From NCBI GenBank assembly GCA_035708065.1, contig DASSTC010000079.1, positions 1-9,975 of the forward strand: a stretch of 9,975 nt of DNA, in the 5' to 3' direction. Below the pieces are notes generated by a model. The model saw only the letters and a list, made by a program, of their open reading frames with translations. It was not told the DNA's origin and made no database searches. Origin of the DNA: JAICUY01 sp035708065 (GTDB taxonomy: Bacteria > Chloroflexota > Limnocylindria > QHBO01). Each line of letters starts with the position of its first letter. Positions within the stretch are counted from its first letter, which is position 1. Shown here piece by piece: positions 1 to 5,116 of this stretch. Made by a program: the position numbers and the translations under genes.

Positions 1-251
1 CGATCTACGGCGACGGCTACACCGATGACGTCAACGGAGCGTTCGTGACCGATGAGGAGGCCTACGCCCGATACCCGGAGCAGATGGACACCGGCGATGG
101 CCAGCTGCCCGGCCTGACGCGGGTGTACCGCGTCGTGCCGCCGGAGCGCTATCCGGTCTTCGTCGCGCGCGAGATGGGCGCGCTGTTCGTCGTGTCGATC
201 GTGGCAATCGGCGCAGCACGGCTGCTGGTGCGCTCCCGGCGGCCGGAGTGA
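1..251 (+). CDS. C-terminal part of an unidentified membrane-anchored protein
   Basis: The frame is open from the left edge (first complete codon at position 3) to TGA at 249-251, so 82 C-terminal residues are visible. The first ~50 residues are polar and rich in D, E, Y and P, as in an exported domain or loop. They are followed by one hydrophobic segment (about GALFVVSIVAIGAARLLV) and a short basic tail, RSRRPE. This arrangement fits a C-terminal membrane anchor with the polar part outside and the Arg-rich end in the cytoplasm. An internal GTG at 45 could look like a start, but the frame is open upstream of it and no Shine-Dalgarno is obvious, so truncation by the window edge is preferred. 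I do not recognise the family. The gene converges on the PspC operon. Confidence 0.6.
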   Translation, partial: IYGDGYTDDVNGAFVTDEEAYARYPEQMDTGDGQLPGLTRVYRVVPPERYPVFVAREMGALFVVSIVAIGAARLLVRSRRPE

Positions 252-342
252 TCCGACGCCTCGCTGCTCGTTGATGCCCGTGATAACGCCTTCTCTCGCA
301 CCTCGATGACGCCCGGTATCGCGGCTGAGCGGCAAATGCGCG

Positions 343-382
343 GCGTCGCGGCGTCGCGGCGACGCGGAGTCGCGGCGTGGCG
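343..382. repeat. Imperfect GC-rich octamer tandem repeat with hairpin potential, in a convergent intergenic region
   Basis: Five consecutive 8-bp units can be read: gcgtcgcg (343-350), gcgtcgcg (351-358), gcgacgcg (359-366), gagtcgcg (367-374) and gcgtggcg (375-382). The first two are identical and the rest are variants. Units 2 and 3 are mutually complementary: gcgtcgc at 351-357 and gcgacgc at 359-365, so the run can fold into GC-rich stems. It lies between the stop codons of two converging transcription units (251 and 394), where a terminator is expected. No T-tract follows on either strand, so a canonical intrinsic terminator is not shown. The rest of 252-393 holds no gene that I can see. 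Confidence 0.5.
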
Positions 383-393
383 GGCCGAGCGGC

Positions 394-492
394 TCAATGC
401 GGTGCGGCGACCAACGCGGAAAGCAAGGCCACGACGACCGCCATGGCCACGAACGGAAGGGCCACGTAGACGAGCGAGCGCCAGGCGCGCAT
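394..492 (-). CDS. 32-aa single-transmembrane miniprotein, last gene of the PspC operon
   Basis: A short frame reads from ATG at 492-490 to TGA at 396-394 on the minus strand: MRAWRSLVYVALPFVAMA, then VVVALLSALVAAPH. It has a positive N-terminus (R2, R5) followed by about 22 almost uninterrupted hydrophobic residues, which is the form of a one-TM microprotein with the N-terminus inside. Translation support is strong: GGAGGA lies just upstream within the end of the preceding gene, about 8 nt from the ATG, and the ATG follows that gene's TGA by 3 nt. It is therefore very probably the third cistron of the operon running from 1832 down to 394. Its role is unknown. A small regulatory or structural partner of the neighbouring PspC and two-TM proteins is an inference from context. 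It has no recognisable domain. Confidence 0.6.
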   Translation of the reverse strand: MRAWRSLVYVALPFVAMAVVVALLSALVAAPH

Positions 493-495
493 CGG

Positions 496-702
496 TCAGT
501 CCTCCGGCGTGCCTTCGCCTTCGGGCGTCGCTCGCGTGGAGCGCGCGGCCAGCACCAGCAGGGCGCCCAGCACAATGGCGACGATCGGGCCGAGCCAGGC
601 AAGCGACAGCGCGCCGCTGCTGCCGGAGAGCAGCACCAGGCCGAGCACTGCGAAGCACAGGCCGAAGGTCAGCGACAGCAGATCGGTGGGATGGCGCTTC
701 AT
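496..702 (-). CDS. Small two-transmembrane protein of the PspC operon (68 aa)
   Basis: The protein begins MKRHPTDLLSLTFGLCFAVL and has two hydrophobic segments (about residues 9-30 and 36-58) and a short acidic tail ending EGEGTPED. Both termini are predicted to be cytoplasmic, given the basic N-terminus and the Arg after the second segment. The frame could start earlier at 726, but that would overlap the preceding gene. The ATG at 702-700 sits 2 nt after that gene's TGA (707-705), with a GGAG about 11 nt upstream, so I chose it. Small two-TM proteins of this kind commonly accompany PspC-domain genes in high-GC Gram-positive-like genomes. No enzymatic motif is present. Its function is unknown, and a membrane-stress accessory role is inferred from the operon only. 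Confidence 0.75.
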   Translation of the reverse strand: MKRHPTDLLSLTFGLCFAVLGLVLLSGSSGALSLAWLGPIVAIVLGALLVLAARSTRATPEGEGTPED

Positions 703-704
703 CT

Positions 705-1832
705 TCACTGCCACTCCTGCGGCCATGCGTCGACGTTGATGCCGCCGATGCCGCCCTCCAGGTGAAGGACGAATCGCGGCGCCTGACCGACCACGACGTG
801 ATGGTCCCGCAGCTGCGTGCCGACCTGGTACGCGCCCAGGATGCTGAGATCACCGGCACCCACCGCCGAGTCGACGTCGACCGAGGCATCTTCGGGGAGG
901 ATCACCAGCAGCTGGCCGGCGGCGACACTGGCCTTGATCTCGACGGGCTTCGTCGTGGCGGGAAGCTGCCGAAGGTCGATCCGCATCACACCGGCGGCCA
1001 TGCGGTATTCGTCGCGCAGCTCGGCAACGCTGGTCGGTGTGAATCGGTGGTCGCCGATGCCGCCCTGGATCGGCACGCTGAGGAAGGTCGCCATGACGGC
1101 AAACGGCAGCATCAGCAGCCCCAGCAGGATCAGCACGCGTGCACGGCCCCACCAGGCTCCGATCGTCAGACCGATGCCGACGACGCCCAGCGCGACGCCG
1201 AAGAATTGCGCAAGCTCGACGTCCGCGCCCGAGGCGTTCGTGAGGAGTGCGAAGAGCCCGATGGCGGCGAGCATCCCGCCCGCGACATAGCCCGCCAGCG
1301 GTGAGCGCGGGCGGCGACGGCGTGCCGCACGCACGGCTCGGCGATCAGACACCGCGACGACGGCCGGCATCTCCGGCGCCTGCCGGGGGAGGGCGGCCCG
1401 CGGTGCCGCAGCCGTCCCACCAGGCTCCCCCTGCCGCAGGATCACCGCCCCAACGATGATCACCACCAACGCCACGCCAAGCCCCGTCGCCAGTCCGGAC
1501 ATGGCCAGGCCGTTGCTGAGTCCGCCGACGAAGAGGAACAGCCCAACCGCGACGAGGGCTCCGAGCAGCACGCGGCTGGTGTTCAGGCCGGCGCGGTCCA
1601 GCAGCTGCTCGGCGATCGACTGACCCGACGCCTCGTCCGGCACGACGAGCCAGGCGAGCACGTACAGCACCAGCCCGAGCCCGCCGAAGACCATCAGCCC
1701 CACGAAGCCGATGCGGATCAGCAGCGGATCGACGTTCAGGAAGTCGCCGAGGCCGCTCGCCACGCCCCCGATGACCCGGTCGTCGGATCGGCGACGGAAG
1801 CTGCGGCGCACGTTTGGCTGCTCGGTCGTCAT
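705..1832 (-). CDS. PspC-domain membrane protein with C-terminal toastrack/LiaF-like domain
   Basis: The 375-aa product opens with a basic stretch (RRSFRRRSDDR) and a typical PspC domain at about residues 10-66, including GGVASGLGDFLNVDPLLIR and a hydrophobic segment ending WLVVP. Further TM segments lie at about 88-105 and 114-132. A Pro/Ala/Arg-rich cytoplasmic linker covers about 133-180, with more TM segments at about 181-255. Residues ~257-375 form a polar, beta-rich tail with repeated short strands (for example DLRQLPATTKPVEIKASVAAG), ending GGINVDAWPQEWQ. This tail resembles the LiaF-like or toastrack domains that cap PspC proteins outside the membrane. Such proteins sense or buffer envelope stress. 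It is the first gene of a three-gene minus-strand operon and is divergent from a PspC-domain kinase, its likely functional partner. No clear Shine-Dalgarno precedes the ATG. Confidence 0.85.
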   Translation of the reverse strand: MTTEQPNVRRSFRRRSDDRVIGGVASGLGDFLNVDPLLIRIGFVGLMVFGGLGLVLYVLAWLVVPDEASGQSIAEQLLDRAGLNTSRVLLGALVAVGLFLFVGGLSNGLAMSGLATGLGVALVVIIVGAVILRQGEPGGTAAAPRAALPRQAPEMPAVVAVSDRRAVRAARRRRPRSPLAGYVAGGMLAAIGLFALLTNASGADVELAQFFGVALGVVGIGLTIGAWWGRARVLILLGLLMLPFAVMATFLSVPIQGGIGDHRFTPTSVAELRDEYRMAAGVMRIDLRQLPATTKPVEIKASVAAGQLLVILPEDASVDVDSAVGAGDLSILGAYQVGTQLRDHHVVVGQAPRFVLHLEGGIGGINVDAWPQEWQ

Positions 1833-1888
1833 CGGCCACGATCATGCGGACCGCACCCGCGTCTGACCATTGGGGATGACCCGCATAG

Positions 1889-1920
1889 AACCCTGAGCGC
1901 CGGGGTCGCCGGTCAGGGTT
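1889..1920. promoter_or_regulatory. Inverted repeat in the divergent promoter region, candidate operator
   Basis: The arms aaccctga (1889-1896) and tcagggtt (1913-1920) are perfect 8-bp reverse complements separated by 16 bp. Their centres are 24 bp apart, so both arms could lie on nearly one face of the helix. Outer sequences partly continue the symmetry (gatgac at 1875-1880 against gtcacc at 1921-1926). The dyad is midway between the PspC operon start (1832) and the kinase start (1957), where one dimeric regulator could control both directions. The NarL-type regulator encoded at 3210-3845 is the obvious candidate, but that is inference. No convincing -10/-35 pair was identified in this region. 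Confidence 0.45.
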
Positions 1921-1930
1921 GTCACCCATC

Positions 1931-1956
1931 GTGGGAACGCATGCGCGTGTGGGAAC
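1931..1956. repeat. Short direct repeat just before the kinase start
   Basis: The octamer gtgggaac occurs at 1931-1938 and again at 1949-1956, 18 bp apart start to start. Each copy is followed by atgcgcg (directly in the second copy, after two extra bases in the first). The second copy abuts the kinase ATG at 1957. It may be a local duplication or a pair of protein-binding half-sites. Confidence 0.4.
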
Positions 1957-3213
1957 ATGCGCGGCATGGCGCAGGTCAACGTCCGCGGCCAGGCACCGCG
2001 AGCCGGAACAGGCACCGGTCGGCTGGAGCGCAGCCGCTCGGATCGGCTGGTCGGCGGCGTCGCGGGAGGGATCGCGCAGCATGTGGGCCTGAGCTCGACC
2101 ATCGTGCGCGCCGCATTCGTCGTCCTGTCGTTCGCGCTCGGCTTCGGCATCGTGGTCTACCTGCTCACCTGGCTCCTCGCACCACTCGAGGTGGCGACCG
2201 ATCCGGTCGAACCGCGCAAGCGCCGCATCCGGACGCCGACGCCGAACCAGGTCCTGGGCATCGGTCTGGTGGCCGTCGGCTTCCTCGTCCTGCTGTGGAT
2301 CTCGGGCTTCTGGTTCGGCGGTGAGCTGGGTTGGCCGGTGGTGCTGGCCGCCATCGGCTTCGCCATCCTGTGGGCGCGCAGCACCGACGACGGGCGAGGG
2401 CGCTGGACGCTCTCGAGCCTGGGCACGCCGCTCGGATCGGTGGTGACCGGCGATGTCTCGCTGCCACGCGTGGCGATCGGTTCGCTGCTGATCCTGGCCG
2501 GGATGGCGGTCTTCCTGGCCGCGAACACCTCGCTGGCGGCCGCGGGCAACGTGCTGCTGGCGATGATCGTCGCGATCGGTGGCGCGGCGCTGCTGGCCGG
2601 CCCCTGGGTGTGGAGCATGGGCCGCGCCCTCGTGGAGGAGCGCAGCAGCCGCGTGCGGTCCGAGGCGCGCGCCGAGATGGCGGCGCACCTCCACGACTCG
2701 GTGCTCCAGACGCTGGCGCTCATCCAGCGGGCCAAGGCGCCGCGCGAGATGGCGAGCTTGGCGCGAACGCAGGAGCGGGAGCTGCGGGCGTGGCTGTACG
2801 GGCGCGTGCCCGAGCTCTCCGGCGCGCGCCTGCGGGACGCCGTCGACTCGATGGCGGGACGAATCGAGCGCCAGCACCAGGTGAGCGTCGAGGCAGTGGT
2901 CGTCGGCGACGCGGACATGGATGACCGGCTGCGCGCCCTGGTCAACGCCTGTGCCGAGGCCGTGGCCAACGCGGCGCGGCACTCGGGTGCGACGACGATC
3001 TCGGTGTACGTCGAGGTCGAGGAGGACACGATCAGCGCCTTCATTCGCGACCAGGGCAGCGGCTTCGACCCGGACGTCGTCCCGTCCGACCGGCATGGCA
3101 TCGCCGATTCGATCGTCGGACGCATGGAACGCCGCGGCGGAACCGCGTTCGTCCATAGCGCCGCCGGTGCCGGCACCGAGGTCGTCCTGCAGCTGCCGCG
3201 GAGCCCGCAGTGA
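1957..3213 (+). CDS. PspC-domain membrane sensor histidine kinase (HisKA_3/HATPase type)
   Basis: The 418-aa kinase has an N-terminal PspC domain at about residues 26-78 (SDRLVGGVAGGIAQHVGLSS, then a TM ending YLLTWLLAPLE). More TM segments follow at about 95-135 and 170-225. The transmitter carries the phosphoacceptor motif HLHDSVLQTL, with His246 before Asp as in HisKA_3 kinases. The N-box shows Glu334, Asn338 and His342 (EAVANAARH), a G1-like box lies at Asp365 (DQGSGFDPD), and a glycine loop reads HGIADSIVGRMERRGG. All catalytic features look intact. It should autophosphorylate and pass phosphate to the regulator encoded by the next gene, whose GTG overlaps this gene's TGA (GTGA at 3210-3213). 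ATG at 1966 is an alternative start; neither start has a strong Shine-Dalgarno. The shared PspC domain with the divergent 705-1832 protein suggests sensing through PspC-PspC or membrane-state interaction. Confidence 0.9.
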   Translation: MRGMAQVNVRGQAPRAGTGTGRLERSRSDRLVGGVAGGIAQHVGLSSTIVRAAFVVLSFALGFGIVVYLLTWLLAPLEVATDPVEPRKRRIRTPTPNQVLGIGLVAVGFLVLLWISGFWFGGELGWPVVLAAIGFAILWARSTDDGRGRWTLSSLGTPLGSVVTGDVSLPRVAIGSLLILAGMAVFLAANTSLAAAGNVLLAMIVAIGGAALLAGPWVWSMGRALVEERSSRVRSEARAEMAAHLHDSVLQTLALIQRAKAPREMASLARTQERELRAWLYGRVPELSGARLRDAVDSMAGRIERQHQVSVEAVVVGDADMDDRLRALVNACAEAVANAARHSGATTISVYVEVEEDTISAFIRDQGSGFDPDVVPSDRHGIADSIVGRMERRGGTAFVHSAAGAGTEVVLQLPRSPQ

Positions 3214-3845
3214 CGGCGCGCGTGTTCGTGGTCGACGACCACGAGCTGTTCCGCTCGGGCGTCCGCTCGGAGCTGGGGGGCGAAGTGGAGATCGTCGGGG
3301 ACGCAGGATCGGTGGACGAGGCCGTGCCCGCCATCCTCGCCTCCGTGCCGGACGTCGTGCTGCTCGACGTGCACATGGCCGGCGGTGGCGGCCGCGCCGT
3401 CATCGAGGCGGTCCGTGCCGAGCGTCCCGATGTTCGCTTCCTGGCGCTGTCAGTCTCCGACGCGGCCGAGGACGTCATCGGCACCATTCGCGCCGGTGCG
3501 CGCGGCTATGTCACGAAGTCGATCTCGGCCGAGGAGCTGTCGTCGGCGGTGCATCGGATTCACGAGGGCGACGCGGTGTTCTCGCCGCGCCTGGCGGGGT
3601 TCGTCCTGGACGCCTTCGCCGGCGAGGCGCCCAAGCCGCTCGATCCGGAGCTCGATCTCCTCAGCCGCCGCGAGCGCGAGGTGCTGCGCTACATCGCGCG
3701 GGGCTACACCTACAAGGAGGTCGCCCACGAGCTGCACATCTCGGTGAAGACCGTCGAGACGCACGTATCGGCCGTCCTGCGCAAGCTCCAGCTCTCGAAC
3801 CGATACGAGCTCACCCGCTGGGCCGCCGATCGGCGTCTCGTTTGA
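3210..3845 (+). CDS. NarL/FixJ (LuxR-type) response regulator
   Basis: The 211-aa protein has an N-terminal receiver domain (about 3-120) with acidic pair Asp9/Asp10, phosphoacceptor Asp53 (VVLLDVHM), switch Ser81 and conserved Lys103 in GARGYVTKSI. The C-terminal LuxR-type helix-turn-helix is at about 148-207. It includes LSRREREVLRYIARGYTYKE and the recognition part ISVKTVETHVSAVLRKL. Length and layout are normal for the family. It starts at GTG 3210, overlapping the kinase stop by 4 bp, with GGAG 6 nt upstream at 3200-3203, so the pair is translationally coupled and almost certainly cognate. The regulator probably binds DNA as a phosphorylated dimer. The inverted repeat at 1889-1920 is a plausible target because such systems often autoregulate, though this is inferred. 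Confidence 0.92.
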   Translation: MTARVFVVDDHELFRSGVRSELGGEVEIVGDAGSVDEAVPAILASVPDVVLLDVHMAGGGGRAVIEAVRAERPDVRFLALSVSDAAEDVIGTIRAGARGYVTKSISAEELSSAVHRIHEGDAVFSPRLAGFVLDAFAGEAPKPLDPELDLLSRREREVLRYIARGYTYKEVAHELHISVKTVETHVSAVLRKLQLSNRYELTRWAADRRLV

Positions 3846-3856
3846 CGCAGCGCCCC

Positions 3857-4471
3857 ATGACTGAAGAGACCAACTTCGACCAGAAAGCACGCGGCTGGGA
3901 CACGCCGGAGCGCCGTGAACGCGCCCAGGCAGTCGCGCAGGCCATCCGCGAGCGTGTCGCGCTGACCGAGCACACGAGGGTCATCGACATCGGCGCCGGA
4001 ACCGGCCTCCTCGGGCTCGCGCTGGCAGGCGACGTCGGGGAAGTTGTCCTGGCCGAACCGTCGAGCGGCATGCTCGAGGTCACCCTCGAGAAGCTCGCTG
4101 CAGCAGACCGGGCCAACGTTTCGGCCGTCCGCTTCGACCTCCTGACCGATGCACCGCCCGCAGCTCCATTCGACCTCGCAGTGTCACTGCTCGTGCTCCA
4201 CCACCTGGCCGATACGCGCGCCGCGCTCGGCGCGGTCCGCAATCTCCTGCGACCCGGCGGTTGGATGGCGTTGGCCGACCTGGACGCCGAGGACGGCTCC
4301 TTTCACGGCGAGGGTGCCGAAGGCATTCATCACCACGGCTTCGACCGCGCTGCGATCGAGGAGCTGGCTCGGGACGTCGGCTTCTCCGAGGTTGCCGTCA
4401 ACAAGGCGACGGAGCTCGCCCGCGACGGGCGAACCTATCCGGTCTTCCTGCTCACCGGACGGCGCGACTGA
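3857..4471 (+). CDS. Class I SAM-dependent methyltransferase
   Basis: The 204-aa protein has the glycine-rich SAM-binding motif I at residues 42-50 (VIDIGAGTG). An acidic residue at the end of strand 2 (Glu67 in LAEPSSGML) contacts the ribose in this fold, and Asp94 (RFDLL) is in the usual adenine-binding position. The post-motif VSLLVLHHL (about 109-117) is followed by LLRPGGWMALAD, typical of UbiE/YcgJ-like small-molecule methyltransferases. The His-rich EGIHHHGFD sits in the variable substrate region. The substrate cannot be told from sequence. The start ATG is 11 nt after the response regulator stop with no obvious Shine-Dalgarno. The frame is open far upstream, but that part overlaps the kinase and regulator and is spurious. 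It is probably the third cistron of the operon, although its connection to the two-component pair is unclear. Confidence 0.85.
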   Translation: MTEETNFDQKARGWDTPERRERAQAVAQAIRERVALTEHTRVIDIGAGTGLLGLALAGDVGEVVLAEPSSGMLEVTLEKLAAADRANVSAVRFDLLTDAPPAAPFDLAVSLLVLHHLADTRAALGAVRNLLRPGGWMALADLDAEDGSFHGEGAEGIHHHGFDRAAIEELARDVGFSEVAVNKATELARDGRTYPVFLLTGRRD

Positions 4472-4531
4472 CCCAGGCCACCAGCGAGCGCCCAGCGCCG
4501 GGACACCGTGTAGCGCTATGGAATCCAGAGC

Positions 4532-4557
4532 GCTATAGTTGCGGCGGCAACTATAGC
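4532..4557. promoter_or_regulatory. Perfect 11-bp inverted repeat upstream of the DoxX gene, candidate repressor operator
   Basis: The arms gctatagttgc (4532-4542) and gcaactatagc (4547-4557) are perfect reverse complements around a 4-bp centre, ggcg. The left arm contains TATAGT (4534-4539), a good match to a -10 hexamer, so a bound dimer would block polymerase or transcription start. Another motif, agcgctat, occurs at 4512-4519 and 4529-4536, 17 bp apart; its first copy lies within the palindrome tagcgcta (4511-4518). Compact palindromes of this size are typical of MarR-, TetR- or HxlR-like repressors. No such gene is in the window. No T-run follows, and the element is 28 bp before the start codon, so an operator is more likely than a terminator. 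Confidence 0.6.
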
Positions 4558-4570
4558 AATACATACCTCT

Positions 4571-4575
4571 GGAGG
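4571..4575 (+). promoter_or_regulatory. Strong ribosome-binding site of the DoxX gene
   Basis: GGAGG ends 9 nt before ATG 4585 and fixes the start of the DoxX protein. The same frame is open well upstream into the methyltransferase gene, and that extension is rejected. Confidence 0.7.
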
Positions 4576-4584
4576 CAGGTGACC

Positions 4585-5094
4585 ATGGGGCTGGATCTCG
4601 GGCTGTTGGTTCTGCGCGTCGTGGTGGGACTCATCTTCGCTGCGCACGGAGCGCAGAAGGCATTCGGCTGGTGGAACGGACCGGGCTTCGCCGGCTGGAC
4701 CGGCTTCATGGGACAGATGGGCCTGCGCCCGGCGCGCCTGTGGTCGACGATATCGACGTCGGCCGAGCTGGCCGGCGGGACGGCGCTGGCACTTGGCTTC
4801 CTGACGCCGCTGGCCGCGGCCGTCCTGGTTGCCCAGGGACTGGTCATCGTGCTGCGCGCCCACTGGTCAGCGGGCTTCTGGAACGCCAATCGCGGTTTTG
4901 AGTTCCCGCTCTCCCTGCTCGCGGGAGCCGCGGCGATTCTCTTCACCGGCCCCGGCCTGTGGGCGCTCGACAGCCTGCTGCCCGTCGACGTCCTGTACGA
5001 GCCGCCGGTGCGGTGGGGGGTGGCCACCATCGCGGCGGCGGTGGCCCTGCTTGCGGTGGCAATGCCGCGACCGGAGCCCGCCAAGCAGTCGTAG
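4585..5094 (+). CDS. DoxX-family integral membrane protein
   Basis: The 169-aa product has four hydrophobic segments. The first (about 5-20) runs into the family signature HGAQKAFGWWNG (His21, Lys25), followed by GPGFAGWTGFMGQMGL, a layout characteristic of the DoxX/DoxD-like family (YphA/MhqP types). Later segments include ELAGGTALALGFLTPLAAAVLVAQ, FPLSLLAGAAAILFTGPG and a final TM at about 145-162, before a short tail ending RPEPAKQS. DoxX proteins are quinone- or thiol-stress-associated membrane proteins whose biochemical role varies and is often unknown. The gene appears monocistronic: it has its own strong ribosome-binding site and an operator-like palindrome upstream, and it converges on the hybrid kinase gene with only 22 bp between stop codons. 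Regulation by an unlinked repressor is likely but inferred. Confidence 0.88.
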   Translation: MGLDLGLLVLRVVVGLIFAAHGAQKAFGWWNGPGFAGWTGFMGQMGLRPARLWSTISTSAELAGGTALALGFLTPLAAAVLVAQGLVIVLRAHWSAGFWNANRGFEFPLSLLAGAAAILFTGPGLWALDSLLPVDVLYEPPVRWGVATIAAAVALLAVAMPRPEPAKQS

Positions 5095-5116
5095 CACCCC
5101 GGCAACGAGCGAGCGA

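Noticed and set aside
343..382. Possible CRISPR-like repeat
   Set aside because: The units are 8 bp and contiguous, with no spacers and no cas genes nearby.
306..1304. 332-codon plus-strand frame opposite the PspC operon
   Set aside because: It overlaps three minus-strand genes supported by TM patterns and spacing, and its composition is dominated by Arg and Ala.
1345..3156. 603-codon open frame on the minus strand across the divergent PspC region
   Set aside because: It overlaps both well-supported PspC genes and the intergenic control region, and its translation is Arg/His/Ala-rich without domains.
2921..3856. N-terminal extension of the methyltransferase frame
   Set aside because: The upstream open part overlaps the kinase and regulator genes and is Arg-rich nonsense. 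Methyltransferase-like sequence begins only after ATG 3857.
5095..5116. Bidirectional terminator between the DoxX and hybrid kinase genes
   Set aside because: The 22-bp gap between the stop codons contains no stem-loop or T-run that I can see.
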